DNA of 64,000 bases, taken from assembly GCF_011759385.1 (NCBI RefSeq), contig NZ_JAARLY010000003.1, positions 186,001 through 250,000 of the forward strand, read 5' to 3'. Numbering within the stretch: position 1 is the stretch's first letter; every line of letters begins with the position of its first letter. The stretch is from Oleiagrimonas sp. C23AA. GTDB lineage: Bacteria > Pseudomonadota > Gammaproteobacteria > Xanthomonadales > Rhodanobacteraceae. Below, in pieces: positions 45,197 through 54,359 of the stretch. The notes beneath the pieces are model-generated. The model was not told the origin of the DNA, made no database searches, and saw only the letters and a list, made by a program, of their open reading frames with translations. Made by a program: the position numbers and the translations under genes.

Positions 45197-47092
45197 ATGA
45201 ACCAAGCAATCATCGAACTGGATGGCGACAGCCTGACCCGCGACCAAGTGGCCGCGGTGGCGCGTGGCGCCGACGTGTCGCTGGCCGAGCACGGCCTGGC
45301 ACGCGTGGAAAAGGCGGCCGCCTTCCTGGCCGACAAGGTGCACTGCGGCGAGCCGATCTATGGCGTCACCACCGGCTTTGGTTCCAACGCCGACAAGCTG
45401 TTGGGTGCGCACCGGGCGCGGCAGGATCTGCAAGGCGCGGCGACCGATGAGGCGGCGGGCGAGGGCGATCTGCTGGAAGAATTGCAGCACAACCTGATCG
45501 TTACCCATGCCGTGTGCGTGGGCGAGCCGTTTGCCGAAGAGGTGGTGCGCGCCATGCTGGTGATCCGCATCAACACCTTGATGCGTGGGCATTCGGGCAT
45601 TCGCGTCTCGACCTTGAAAGCGCTGGCCGAACTGCTCAATCGCGGCGTGATTCCGGTGATTCCGCAAAAGGGTTCGGTGGGCGCCTCGGGCGATCTGGCG
45701 CCGCTGTCGCATCTGGCCATCGTGCTGCTGGGCGGCGGCGAGGCCTTCTACGAGGGCGAGCGCCTGCCGGGCGGTGAGGCGCTGACGCGCGCTGGGCTTG
45801 CGCCGATCCGCCTTTCCTTCAAGGAAGGCCTGGCGCTCAACAACGGCACCACGCAGATGCTTGCGACCTCGGTGCTGGCGCTGGATCGACTGGCGTACTT
45901 CCTGAATCTGGCTGACCTGGCTGCAGCGATGAGCCTGGATGCCTTTGCCGGTCGCAGTGGCGCGCTGCGTGAGCAAGTGCACGCGTTGCGTCCGCACCCG
46001 GGGCAGCGCGATGCGGCGGCGCACGTGCGCCAGTTGCTCGATGGCTCCACGCTGCTGGATATTCCCTACCACCTGGTGCCGCGCTTCAAGACCTGGACGG
46101 CCGAGGCCTGGCAGACGCCCGAGGCGCAGGCGCAGCGCTTTGATATTGCCTGGGACTGGGTGCCGGCCAGTCAGCGCCACGGCCGCGAGGCGTTCTATGC
46201 GCGCTTCCTGCCGTTCAAGGGTGGCAAGAAACATCAGCCGCAGGATGCCTACTGCCTGCGTTGCATGCCGCAGGTGCACGGTGCGGTGCGCGATGCCTGG
46301 GCGCAGGCGTGTCGGGTGATCGACATCGAGCTCAATGCCGTCACCGACAATCCGCTGGTGTTCCCCGATGCCGAGAACCCGCGCTACATCGAGGATCAGG
46401 TGATCTCGGCCGGTCACTTCCACGGCATGCCGCTGGCGCTGGTCATGAGCTACGTGAAGGCGGCCATTCCGACCCTGGCCTCGATCTCCGAGCGGCGCCT
46501 GAACAAGCTGGTCGATCCGGCCAACAGCGATGGCCTGCCGGCGTTTCTTACCGGCAACGAGGACGCCACCGATTCGGGCTTCATGATCGTGCAGTACACC
46601 GCCGCGGCGCTGGTCAACGACCTGGCTTCCCGCGCGCATCCGGCCTCGGTGTATTCGGTGCCAACCTCGGCCAATGCCGAAGACCACGTATCAATGGGCG
46701 CCAACGAGGCGCGTCACGTGCTGGACATGACCGAGGATCTGGGCCATGTGCTGGCACTGGAGCTGTACACCGCAGCGCAGGCTCTGGAATACCGCCAGGA
46801 CATGTTGAATGCCGCCCGCGAGCTGGCCCGTGGCGGCGACTGGAAGGCGGTGGCGGCAAAGGTTGCCGGCGCGCCGCGCGAAGATCATCCGCACCATGCG
46901 CAGTTTGAAGCCGAAGTGCGTGCATTGACCGAGGCACTGGCCGCGACCGAGGAGTTCCACGCCGGCCACGCCGTGCGCGAGGCCTTGGCACGGCTGCGGC
47001 AGGACATCGCCTTCATGCGTCGTGATCGGCCCATGGATGGCGATGTGGCGCGTGTGTGCGAGCTGGTGCGTCGGCGCCGTTTCCAGGCCTGA
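45197..47092 (+). CDS. HAL/PAL family ammonia-lyase (histidine ammonia-lyase-like), enlarged
   Basis: Predicted to deaminate histidine or another aromatic amino acid with the MIO cofactor. The cofactor triad ASG is present in GSVGASGDLAPLSHLA (Ala about residue 163). The family motifs YGVTTGFGSNADKL, FKEGLALNNGTTQM, NAVTDNPLVF and SAGHFHGMPLAL follow. The protein has 631 residues against about 510 for typical HutH. One extra segment of about 17 residues lies after TTGFG and another of 55-70 residues at about 290-350 (YHLVPRFKTW to GGKKHQPQD). No hutU, hutI or hutG is nearby, so a degradative hut role is not supported. GGGAGG (45184-45189) sets the start. Confidence 0.85.
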   Translation: MNQAIIELDGDSLTRDQVAAVARGADVSLAEHGLARVEKAAAFLADKVHCGEPIYGVTTGFGSNADKLLGAHRARQDLQGAATDEAAGEGDLLEELQHNLIVTHAVCVGEPFAEEVVRAMLVIRINTLMRGHSGIRVSTLKALAELLNRGVIPVIPQKGSVGASGDLAPLSHLAIVLLGGGEAFYEGERLPGGEALTRAGLAPIRLSFKEGLALNNGTTQMLATSVLALDRLAYFLNLADLAAAMSLDAFAGRSGALREQVHALRPHPGQRDAAAHVRQLLDGSTLLDIPYHLVPRFKTWTAEAWQTPEAQAQRFDIAWDWVPASQRHGREAFYARFLPFKGGKKHQPQDAYCLRCMPQVHGAVRDAWAQACRVIDIELNAVTDNPLVFPDAENPRYIEDQVISAGHFHGMPLALVMSYVKAAIPTLASISERRLNKLVDPANSDGLPAFLTGNEDATDSGFMIVQYTAAALVNDLASRAHPASVYSVPTSANAEDHVSMGANEARHVLDMTEDLGHVLALELYTAAQALEYRQDMLNAARELARGGDWKAVAAKVAGAPREDHPHHAQFEAEVRALTEALAATEEFHAGHAVREALARLRQDIAFMRRDRPMDGDVARVCELVRRRRFQA

Positions 47093-47341
47093 CGCCGGAC
47101 CGGCACTGTCCCGGAAAGTCGGTGCCTGGCAGGCAAGGCTCGCCGAGGTCATCGGCGCTGTGCCTGGGCGATCACCAGCATGGCCGATATGGCAAGCAGC
47201 AAAATGCCCATCACCGCGGCGTTCGACACGATCCGTGGTGATTCGGCAGTATGTCATGGGTGTTGCAATGGGGCCGTGCGCTGGAGCTGATGGTGCGGCG
47301 ATCATCTCCGCTTAACTTCATATGCTAGAGGATGCCTTGAT

Positions 47342-47748
47342 ATGACGGCTGCGTTCTCCGGTGGATGTGCCTGTGGCGCCATCCGTTACCAGTGTGCCAG
47401 CGCGCCCGTGGCCATGCTCAACTGCCATTGCAGCGACTGTCAGCGTTCGAGTGGGGCACCGTTTGCCTCGGGTGTGATTGTTGCCGTGGCGGACATGCAT
47501 GTCACCGGCGCGCCCTCCAGCTACACCGTGCGTGCCAGCGCGGCGGCACGGCGACACGCAGTTTCTGTGGCAACTGCGGCTCGCCGCTGTTCACCACCAG
47601 CCAGGCGCAGCCGCAATGGATGTCGGTACGCTTTCCGACGCTGGACGACACGGCGTCCTTCAAGCCGGCGCTGGATATCTGGACCGCTAGCGCACAGGCG
47701 TGGACGTGTCTGGACGATGCACTCCCGCATTTTCCGACGACGCCCTAG
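47342..47748 (+). pseudogene. GFA-family (CENP-V/GFA) protein, frameshifted
   Basis: Zinc-binding protein of the glutathione-dependent formaldehyde-activating enzyme family. The first frame reads GGCACGAIRYQC and NCHCSDCQRSSGAPF, with most of the zinc cysteines. The family sequence then continues in another frame from about 47540: SFCGNCGSPLFTTSQAQPQW, MSVRFPTLDDTASFKPALDI, to a stop at 47746. A one-base loss in the GC-rich stretch near 47535-47545 accounts for the switch. It could be a real mutation or a sequencing error; rejoined, the product would have the normal length of about 135 residues. Confidence 0.8.
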
Positions 47749-48027
47749 ATCCGCCCTTCGACTTTTCAGCGCGCCGATAAACCCATGGTACTTAGGTACT
47801 GCCGTGGCCGGTCATCGCTGCGTGGATTTTGTCAGTCTCACGCGGCGGCAATGATGAGGCGAAAACGCTGTCCAAAACCTTGACTTTTCCCGTTCAGGCC
47901 GCCGACAAGGCGCTTTGCGCCAACCTGCCAAAAGCGCACGCGGTGTCAAGGTTGGTGTGTGGTTAAAACGTAGCCAGTGCGTGCCAAGTGCTTGTGAAAG
48001 CGACCCTTTAACCTGCTGCTCACAACG
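47749..48027. other. Intergenic stretch, nothing recognised
   Basis: No gene, RNA or clear terminator seen between the GFA remnant and the DnaA-box cluster. Confidence 0.5.
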
Positions 48028-48253
48028 TTATCCAGTGAACTATCCACAGCTTGTGTGGATAAACTTATCGCTTGGTGTTGCAGTCTGGCATGAAGGTCAT
48101 GCAAACATCGAATAGCTTGACTTTCGGCGCTTACTGCCTGGGTCATGGCGCTGGTTATTATTTAATCAGTTTGTCACAAGTGGTTGTGTGGGAATCACTT
48201 TTTAAGTTTTCACACAGGCTTGTCAAAGCCTTATCCACAGGCAATGTGGAAAA
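48028..48253. other. Cluster of DnaA-box-like sequences in an AT-rich stretch
   Basis: Two perfect boxes occur: TTATCCACA at 48231-48239 and its reverse complement TGTGGATAA at 48054-48062. Near matches are TTATCCAGT (48028-48036), CTATCCACA (48040-48048), TGTGGGAAT (48187-48195) and TGTGGAAAA (48245-48253). Between them lie AT-rich runs such as GGTTATTATTTAATC (about 48153-48167) and CTTTTTAAGTTTTC, unusual for this GC-rich genome. This is the composition of a replication origin or a DnaA-binding regulatory site. No dnaA, rpmH or gidA gene is near. Confidence 0.6.
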
Positions 48254-48280
48254 CCCTTGCGGTGTCTTCCCAGGGCGGGG

Positions 48281-48309
48281 TTGCGAGCCCTCGACGACAC
48301 TCGTATGAT
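48281..48309 (+). promoter_or_regulatory. Sigma70 promoter of the his operon
   Basis: TTGCGA (48281-48286), 17 bases, TATGAT (48304-48309). Transcription would begin at about 48316, immediately before the palindromic operator. Confidence 0.6.
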
Positions 48310-48316
48310 GCGCATC

Positions 48317-48340
48317 AATGTACTAACGCGTTAATACATT
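48317..48340 (+). promoter_or_regulatory. Palindromic operator for the TrpR-family regulator
   Basis: A 24-base palindrome centred on TAACGCGTTA, with arms AATGTAC and ATACATT, perfect except for one base pair. It covers the expected transcription start and ends at the ATG of the regulator gene, leaving no ribosome site. This suits autorepression of the whole his operon. TrpR's own operator also has a CTAG/TTAA-type palindrome. Confidence 0.7.
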
Positions 48341-48673
48341 ATGAAGCGCCGCAGCATCGACATCGACCAAGCCAATGATCAGGCCGAGCGCCAACTGGCT
48401 ACCGCCCTTAGTGCCTTGAAGGACGCCGACCAGGTACAGGCTTTCCTGCGCGACCTATGCACGCCGGCCGAGCTGGAGGCTCTCACCGATCGTTGGCGCG
48501 TGGTGCCCCTCCTGCTGGACGAGGTGCCGTATCGGGAAATCCACGATCGCACCGGCGTCAGCATCACCACCATTGGCCGCGTTGCCCGCTTCATCACCCA
48601 GGGCAACGGTGGCTACCTGGCCGCAGCACGCGCCACGCGCGAGGCCTCGGTCCGTAACGGAGCAAACGCATGA
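48341..48673 (+). CDS. hisR: TrpR/YerC-family transcriptional repressor of the his operon
   Basis: DNA-binding regulator of 110 residues with a TrpR-like fold: FLRDLCTPAELEALTDRWRV followed by the helix-turn-helix VPYREIHDRTGVSITTIGRVARF. It is the first gene of the operon and overlaps hisG by 4 bases. As I recall, comparative genomics of Xanthomonadales named this regulator HisR and predicted histidine as co-repressor. The near-perfect palindrome against its start codon supports autorepression. The symbol follows that usage and is not the tRNA gene of the same name. Confidence 0.85.
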   Translation: MKRRSIDIDQANDQAERQLATALSALKDADQVQAFLRDLCTPAELEALTDRWRVVPLLLDEVPYREIHDRTGVSITTIGRVARFITQGNGGYLAAARATREASVRNGANA

Positions 48674-49560
48674 CTACGCGCGACCGCCTGCGCATCGCCG
48701 TCCAGAAGAACGGCCGCCTGGCCGAGCCTTCGCTCGATCTTCTGACCCGTTGCGGGCTTAAATTCCGCCAGAGTCGGGACAAGCTGTTCTGCTTCGGCGA
48801 GAGCATGCCGATTGATCTCTTGCTGGTGCGCGACGACGACATTCCCGGCCTGATTGCCGACGGCGTGTGCGACTTGGGGTTTGTCGGCCGCAACGTGCTG
48901 ACCGAAGATGCGCTGGGCCGCGAGGGCGAGTCGCCGTTCCAGGAGCTGCGCCCGCTCGGATTTGGTGGTTGCCGCCTCTCCATCGCGCTTCCGCAGGAGA
49001 CCGAGTGGAGCGGTCCGCAGCAGCTGGCGGGCATGCGCATTGCCACCACGTATCCGCACCTTCTAGGCGACTGGCTGCGCACCAACAGCGTGAACGCCAG
49101 CATTGTGACCCTGTCCGGCTCGGTGGAAATTGCGCCGCGCCTGGGCACCGCAGACCTGATTTGTGATCTGGTTTCCAGCGGTGCCACGCTGGCTGCCAAC
49201 CAGCTGAAAGAGGCGGTGATCCTGCAACGTAGCGAGGCCGTCCTGGCGTCCTCGGCCGAGCTGCCCAGTGATGAGCGCGGCGACCTGATCGAGCTGCTGC
49301 TGCGGCGCCTGGACAGCGTGGTCAATGTGCGCGAATCGCGCCTGGTGATGCTGCAGGCGCCGCGCAGTGCGCTGGACATCATCGTCGATTTGCTGCCCGG
49401 CAAGCCGCAGCCCACGGTGACCTCCATCGAAGGCAGCCCGGACGATATTTCCCTGCAAGCGGTGTGCAACGGCAGCGTCAGCTGGCAGGACCTTGAGCAG
49501 ATGAAGCGCGCCGGCGCGCGTTCCATGCTGGTGCTGCCGGTGGAGAAGATGCTGGCATGA
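48670..49560 (+). CDS. hisG: ATP phosphoribosyltransferase, long form
   Basis: First step of histidine synthesis: joins ATP and PRPP, with feedback inhibition by histidine. The 296-residue length and C-terminal ACT-like domain ([20 protein letters not shown]) mark the long form, which needs no HisZ. It has [20 protein letters not shown], the PRPP region [20 protein letters not shown] and the [14 protein letters not shown] segment. It overlaps hisR and hisD by 4 bases each. Confidence 0.97.
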   Translation: MTTRDRLRIAVQKNGRLAEPSLDLLTRCGLKFRQSRDKLFCFGESMPIDLLLVRDDDIPGLIADGVCDLGFVGRNVLTEDALGREGESPFQELRPLGFGGCRLSIALPQETEWSGPQQLAGMRIATTYPHLLGDWLRTNSVNASIVTLSGSVEIAPRLGTADLICDLVSSGATLAANQLKEAVILQRSEAVLASSAELPSDERGDLIELLLRRLDSVVNVRESRLVMLQAPRSALDIIVDLLPGKPQPTVTSIEGSPDDISLQAVCNGSVSWQDLEQMKRAGARSMLVLPVEKMLA

Positions 49561-50861
49561 ACGTGATCGAGTGGAACACGCTGAACGCCGATGCGTGCCA
49601 GCAGGCCCTGGCCCGTCCCGCGCAGGCACGCAGCGAGGAGCGACGTCGTGCGGTGGCCGAAATCATGGCGCGTGTGCGCCGTGGCGGCGATACCACCTTG
49701 CTGGACTTGACCGCGCAGTTCGATGGGTGTGCGCTGGGATCTCTGCGCGTTTCGGAAGCCGAGTTCGCCGCCGCCGAGGCCTCGCTGGATGACGCACTGA
49801 AGCAGGCCATTGCCGAGGCTCGCGAGCGCATCGAAACCTTCCATCGCGCGGGTGCACCGACACCGGTGAGTGTCCAGACCGATGCCGGCGTTACCTGTGA
49901 ACGTGTGCTGCGTGCCATCACTCGGGTCGGCCTTTATGTGCCGGCCGGCAGTGCGCCGCTGCCTTCGACCGCGCTGATGCTGGGCGTGCCGGCGCAGCTG
50001 GCCGGTTGCCGCGAAGTGGTGCTGTGCACGCCGCCGCGTCGCGACGGCAGCGTGGATGCGGCGGTGCTCTATGCGGCGCGTCTTTGCGGTATCGATACGG
50101 TGTTCAAGCTGGGCGGCGCGCAGGCGATTGCCGCCATGGCCTACGGCACCGACAGCGTGCCGGCGTGCGACAAGCTGTTTGGGCCGGGCAACGCGTGGGT
50201 GACCGAGGCCAAGTTGCAGGTCTCGGCCGAACCCGGTGGCGCCGCCATCGACATGCCGGCCGGACCTTCCGAGGTATTGGTGATTGCCGACGCCAACGCC
50301 GATGCGCGTTTTGTCGCCGCCGACCTGCTGTCGCAGGCCGAACATGGTCCGGACTCGCAGGCGCTGTTGGTTACCGACAACGCGGCGCTGGCCGAGGCCG
50401 TGGCGGCGCAGGTCAACACACAGATGGCGCAGCTCTCGCGTCGCGAGATTGCCGCCGAGGCTATTTCGCAAAGCCGCCTGATCGTGGTGGAAAACCTGGA
50501 TCAGGCCGCGGCCCTCAGCAATGCCTACGCGCCCGAACACCTGATTCTCAACGTCGCCGAACCGCGCCAGTTGCTGGCACAGATCGACAGCGCCGGCTCG
50601 GTGTTCCTTGGCGCATACTCGCCCGAATCGGTGGGTGATTACTGCAGTGGTACCAACCATGTGCTGCCGACCTATGGCCATGCGCGGGCCTGGAGCGGCG
50701 TCTCGGTAGCCAGTTTCGTCAAGCAGATCACGGTGCAGTCGCTGACCGGCGAAGGCTTGAAGGCGGTAGGGCCGTGCGCCGTGACGCTGGCCACCGCCGA
50801 AGGCCTGGATGCACACGCGCAGGCGGTACGGGTGCGCCTGGCCGCGCTGGAGGGGGCATGA
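49557..50861 (+). CDS. hisD: Histidinol dehydrogenase
   Basis: Zinc-dependent NAD enzyme that oxidises histidinol twice to histidine, the last step of the pathway. The 434-residue protein has [19 protein letters not shown], the active-site region [45 protein letters not shown] and zinc and histidine ligands in [10 protein letters not shown] and [19 protein letters not shown]. It is coupled to hisG and hisC by 4-base overlaps. Confidence 0.97.
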   Translation: MNVIEWNTLNADACQQALARPAQARSEERRRAVAEIMARVRRGGDTTLLDLTAQFDGCALGSLRVSEAEFAAAEASLDDALKQAIAEARERIETFHRAGAPTPVSVQTDAGVTCERVLRAITRVGLYVPAGSAPLPSTALMLGVPAQLAGCREVVLCTPPRRDGSVDAAVLYAARLCGIDTVFKLGGAQAIAAMAYGTDSVPACDKLFGPGNAWVTEAKLQVSAEPGGAAIDMPAGPSEVLVIADANADARFVAADLLSQAEHGPDSQALLVTDNAALAEAVAAQVNTQMAQLSRREIAAEAISQSRLIVVENLDQAAALSNAYAPEHLILNVAEPRQLLAQIDSAGSVFLGAYSPESVGDYCSGTNHVLPTYGHARAWSGVSVASFVKQITVQSLTGEGLKAVGPCAVTLATAEGLDAHAQAVRVRLAALEGA

Positions 50862-51940
50862 GCATCATCGATCGTGCGCGCCCGCAAGTGCGTGCGCTGA
50901 CGCCGTATTCCTCGGCGCGCATGGAGGCCGGCGATGCCGCCATCATGCTCAACGCCAACGAATCGCCGTGGGCGCCGCCGGGTGATGCCGGCCGCCAGCT
51001 CAATCGTTACCCGCAGCCGCAACCGCAGGTATTGCGCGAGCGTCTGGCCATGCTTTACGGCGTGGAACCCACCGAGCTTTTGATCGGCCGCGGCAGCGAC
51101 GAGGCCATCGATTTGCTGGTGCGTGCATTCTGCACGCCGGGCGTGGATGGCATCGCGATCTGTCCGCCAACCTTTGGCATGTACGCGGTCTGCGCGGCCA
51201 CGCAGGACGCGGCCATTACCCAGGTGCCGCTGCGCGACGATTTTTCGGTGGATGTCGAGGCGCTTCTGTCCACCTTGCCGGAAACGACCAAACTGGTGTT
51301 TCTGTGTTCGCCGAACAATCCCACCGGCGGTTGCATGCCGCGTGCCGATATCGAGCGCATCGCCGGCGCGTTGTCCGAGCGCGCGATGGTGATCGTGGAC
51401 GAGGCCTACATCGAGTTTGCCGAGGCCGAGAGCGCCGCCACGTTGATCGCGCGCTATCCGAACCTGGGTGTGCTGCGCACGCTGTCCAAAGCCTGGGCCT
51501 TGGCTGGCGCGCGCGTGGGCGTGTTGCTTGCCGACGCGCCGGTGATCGCCTTGCTGCGCAAGATCATGGCTCCGTATCCGCTGCCGACGCCGTGCGTGGA
51601 GGCAGCGCTGGTGGCCACGGATGCTGATGGCGAGGCCTTGACGCGCGAGCGCATCGCCACCGTGCGCGCCGAGCGCCGCCGTCTGGCGGACGCCTTGCGC
51701 CAGCTGCCACAGGTGCTGGACGTCTATCCGTCCGATGCCAATTTTCTCACCGTGCGCCTGGCAGACGCCAAGGCCAGCTATCAGCAGCTGGCTGCGCAAG
51801 GCGTGGTGGTGCGCGATGTGGGACGTTATCCGTTGCTGGCCGGCTGCCTTCGTTTCAGCATCGGCACGCCGCAGGAAAACAATCGCCTGCTGGCCATTCT
51901 GGCCGAGGCTGCAACCGGTCTTGAGGAGCGTACGGCATGA
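50858..51940 (+). CDS. hisC: Histidinol-phosphate aminotransferase
   Basis: PLP enzyme that converts imidazole-acetol phosphate to histidinol phosphate. The 360-residue fold-type I aminotransferase has [51 protein letters not shown] with the cofactor aspartate, and the PLP lysine in [18 protein letters not shown] 50858 overlaps the hisD stop, and the stop overlaps hisB by 4 bases. Confidence 0.97.
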   Translation: MSIIDRARPQVRALTPYSSARMEAGDAAIMLNANESPWAPPGDAGRQLNRYPQPQPQVLRERLAMLYGVEPTELLIGRGSDEAIDLLVRAFCTPGVDGIAICPPTFGMYAVCAATQDAAITQVPLRDDFSVDVEALLSTLPETTKLVFLCSPNNPTGGCMPRADIERIAGALSERAMVIVDEAYIEFAEAESAATLIARYPNLGVLRTLSKAWALAGARVGVLLADAPVIALLRKIMAPYPLPTPCVEAALVATDADGEALTRERIATVRAERRRLADALRQLPQVLDVYPSDANFLTVRLADAKASYQQLAAQGVVVRDVGRYPLLAGCLRFSIGTPQENNRLLAILAEAATGLEERTA

Positions 51941-53001
51941 GCCGCAAGCTACTGTTTGTCGATCGCGACGGCTGCATCATCGAGGAGCCGGCCGACGAGC
52001 AAATCGACCGTTTCGAGAAGCTGGCGTTGCTGCCGGATGTGATTCCCGCACTGCGCAAATGCATCGCTTCCGGCTACGAGCTGGTGATGGTGAGCAATCA
52101 GGATGGTCTGGGCACCGAGCGCTTTCCGCAGGCCGATTTCGATGGACCGCATCAGCTTCTGATGCAGATCCTTGGCTCGCAGGGCATCACTTTTCGCGAG
52201 GTGCTGATCGACCCGACGCTGCCCGAAGAAGGGCGCGACACGCGCAAGCCGGGCACGGGCATGATGCGTCATTATCTGGCCGATGACAGCTGGAGCCGTG
52301 CAGCTTCGGCGATGGTCGGCGACCGCGACTCGGACATGCTGTTTGCCGCCAACATGGGAGTGCGCGGTTTTCGGGTCGGCCCGCAGGGCGAGGCCTGGAT
52401 GGCGATTGCACACAGCTTGTGCGACGCACCGCGCCGCGCCCGTGTCGAGCGCAACACACGCGAAACCCGCATCGCCGTCGAGGTGGACCTGGATGCCACG
52501 GCCGACCCACAGGCGCACACCGGTATCGGCTATTTCGATCACATGCTCGAACAGATCGGCAAGCATGGCGGCATCGCCATGACGCTGCGCTGTGATGGCG
52601 ACCTGCATGTGGATGAGCACCACACGGTGGAAGACTGTGCGCTGGCGCTGGGCCAGGCCTTGCGCCAGGCACTGGGCGACAAGCGCGGCATTGGCCGCTA
52701 CGGCTTTACATTGCCGATGGACGAGTCGCAGGCCAGTGCCACGCTGGATCTTTCCGGTCGGCCGTATTTCGTGTTCGAGGGCGAGTTCCCGCGCACCCAG
52801 GTGGGCGAGCTCTCGACGGAAATGGTGCCGCACTTTTTCCGCTCGCTGTGCGAGACGCTGGGCGCCAACCTGCACTTGTCGGTGCGCGGCGAGAACGCGC
52901 ACCACATGGTCGAAGGCTGCTTCAAGGCAGTGGCACGCGCGCTGGGGCAGGCGGTGCGCAAGCACGGTGACGCCTTGCCCTCGACCAAGGGAGCTTTGTA
53001 A
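51937..53001 (+). CDS. hisB: Bifunctional histidinol-phosphatase / imidazoleglycerol-phosphate dehydratase
   Basis: Two pathway steps in one 354-residue protein. The N-terminal HAD phosphatase (residues 1-165) has the nucleophile in [22 protein letters not shown], the lysine in TRKPGTGMM and [15 protein letters not shown]. The C-terminal dehydratase (about 168-354) has [43 protein letters not shown] and [12 protein letters not shown] for its manganese site. The zinc loop of E. coli HisB (CPHLPADECDC) reads [11 protein letters not shown] here, so all four zinc ligands are replaced. The stop overlaps hisH by one base. Confidence 0.96.
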   Translation: MSRKLLFVDRDGCIIEEPADEQIDRFEKLALLPDVIPALRKCIASGYELVMVSNQDGLGTERFPQADFDGPHQLLMQILGSQGITFREVLIDPTLPEEGRDTRKPGTGMMRHYLADDSWSRAASAMVGDRDSDMLFAANMGVRGFRVGPQGEAWMAIAHSLCDAPRRARVERNTRETRIAVEVDLDATADPQAHTGIGYFDHMLEQIGKHGGIAMTLRCDGDLHVDEHHTVEDCALALGQALRQALGDKRGIGRYGFTLPMDESQASATLDLSGRPYFVFEGEFPRTQVGELSTEMVPHFFRSLCETLGANLHLSVRGENAHHMVEGCFKAVARALGQAVRKHGDALPSTKGAL

Positions 53002-53606
53002 TGGCCGAGGTGGTCCTGATCGATGCCGGCGGCACCAATATCGGGTCGGTGCGCTACGCGTTGTCGCGCCTGGGCGTGGATGCGCAGATGAGTGATGATC
53101 CCGCGCGCATCCGCGCCGCCACTCATGTGATTCTTCCGGGCGTCGGTGCGGCCGGGCCGGGCATGGCGCGGCTTCGCGCCAGCGGGCTGGATGCGGTGAT
53201 TCGTGGATTGGATCAGCCGGTGCTCGGCGTATGTCTTGGCATGCAGTTGTTGTTCGAGCATTCCGAGGAAGGTGAGGTCGACTGCCTGGGGCTGATCCCG
53301 GGCCAAGTACGCCGTTTTGCCGACGATGGCGAGCGCCGCGTGCCGCACATGGGCTGGAATCGCCTTAAGACGGTGCGCGAGGACGACTTGAGCCAGGCGC
53401 TGCCTGATGAGCCCTACGCCTACTTCGTACACAGCTATTACGTGCCGCAAGGCGAGGCGACGTTGCTTGCGGCCGATTACGGCGTGCCGATCAGTGCCAT
53501 GGTGCGCCATCGCAATTTTTGCGGCATGCAGTTTCATCCCGAGCGCTCGGCCGCACTGGGCGCCGAGCTGCTGCGCCGGTTCCTGGATTTGCCGGCTGCG
53601 GCCTGA
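53001..53606 (+). CDS. hisH: Imidazole glycerol phosphate synthase, glutaminase subunit
   Basis: Releases ammonia from glutamine and passes it to HisF. The 201-residue class I amidotransferase has the nucleophile cysteine in VLGVCLGMQLLFEHSEEG (about residue 77), the His/Glu pair in GMQFHPERSA, and VPHMGWNRL and FVHSYYV in the expected order. It begins VVLIDAGGTNIGSVRYAL. The start is one base into the hisB stop. Confidence 0.97.
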   Translation: MAEVVLIDAGGTNIGSVRYALSRLGVDAQMSDDPARIRAATHVILPGVGAAGPGMARLRASGLDAVIRGLDQPVLGVCLGMQLLFEHSEEGEVDCLGLIPGQVRRFADDGERRVPHMGWNRLKTVREDDLSQALPDEPYAYFVHSYYVPQGEATLLAADYGVPISAMVRHRNFCGMQFHPERSAALGAELLRRFLDLPAAA

Positions 53607-53624
53607 GTACAAGAGAGTTTTCGC

Positions 53625-54359
53625 ATGGCTTCTAGCTTTACCGTCATCCCCGCCATTGATCTTCGCCAAGGCAAGGTGGTTCGCCTTTTCAAGGGCGATT
53701 ACGAGCGCCAGACTGATTACGAGGTGGCGCCCGCCGCACTGGCCGCCAGCTACGCCGACACCGGCGCCGAGTGGCTGCATGTGGTCGATCTGGATGGCGC
53801 GCGCGAGGGCAACCTGGCCAACCTCAAGACCCTGCGCGAACTGGTGGCCGCCGGCATGAAGGTGCAGGCCGGTGGTGGCGTGCGCAGCCGCGCCGATGTC
53901 GAGCGCCTGTTCGAGGCCGGAGTGCAGCGCGTGGTGCTGGGCTCGCTCTCGGTGCGTGAGCCGAACACGGTGTGCGAGTGGCTGGCCACCTTTGGCCCCG
54001 AACGTCTGACCATCGCGCTGGATACGCATTTTCGCGATGGCGCCTGGCGCTTGCCCAGTGCCGGCTGGCTGGAAGCGGAGAAGGCCACGTTGGATGAGCT
54101 GGCGCCGTTCTACGCCGATGCCGGCGCCAAACATGTGCTGAGCACGGACATTGATCGCGACGGCACACTTTCAGGCCCCAACCTGAGTCTTTACCGTCAC
54201 CTTAGCCAGCGTGTGCCCAAACTGGCCTTGCAGGCCTCCGGCGGCGTGCGTGAGCTGGACGACATTCGCACCGCGCGTGAGGCCGGTGCCTCGGGCATCG
54301 TGCTGGGGCGCGCCTTGCTGGAAGGGCGCTTCACCCTGGCCGAGGCGCTGGCATGCTGA
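53625..54359 (+). CDS. hisA: ProFAR isomerase
   Basis: Amadori-type isomerisation of ProFAR to PRFAR. The 244-residue beta/alpha barrel has the first catalytic aspartate in [27 protein letters not shown], the phosphate loops QAGGGVRS and [12 protein letters not shown], and the second catalytic aspartate in [15 protein letters not shown]. An 18-base gap with GAGAG separates it from hisH; its end overlaps hisF by 7 bases. Confidence 0.97.
   Translation: MASSFTVIPAIDLRQGKVVRLFKGDYERQTDYEVAPAALAASYADTGAEWLHVVDLDGAREGNLANLKTLRELVAAGMKVQAGGGVRSRADVERLFEAGVQRVVLGSLSVREPNTVCEWLATFGPERLTIALDTHFRDGAWRLPSAGWLEAEKATLDELAPFYADAGAKHVLSTDIDRDGTLSGPNLSLYRHLSQRVPKLALQASGGVRELDDIRTAREAGASGIVLGRALLEGRFTLAEALAC

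Noticed and set aside
45179..46687. A 502-codon open frame on the minus strand opposite the ammonia-lyase
   Set aside because: Antisense shadow of a well-supported gene; Gln/Arg/His-rich with no recognisable motif.
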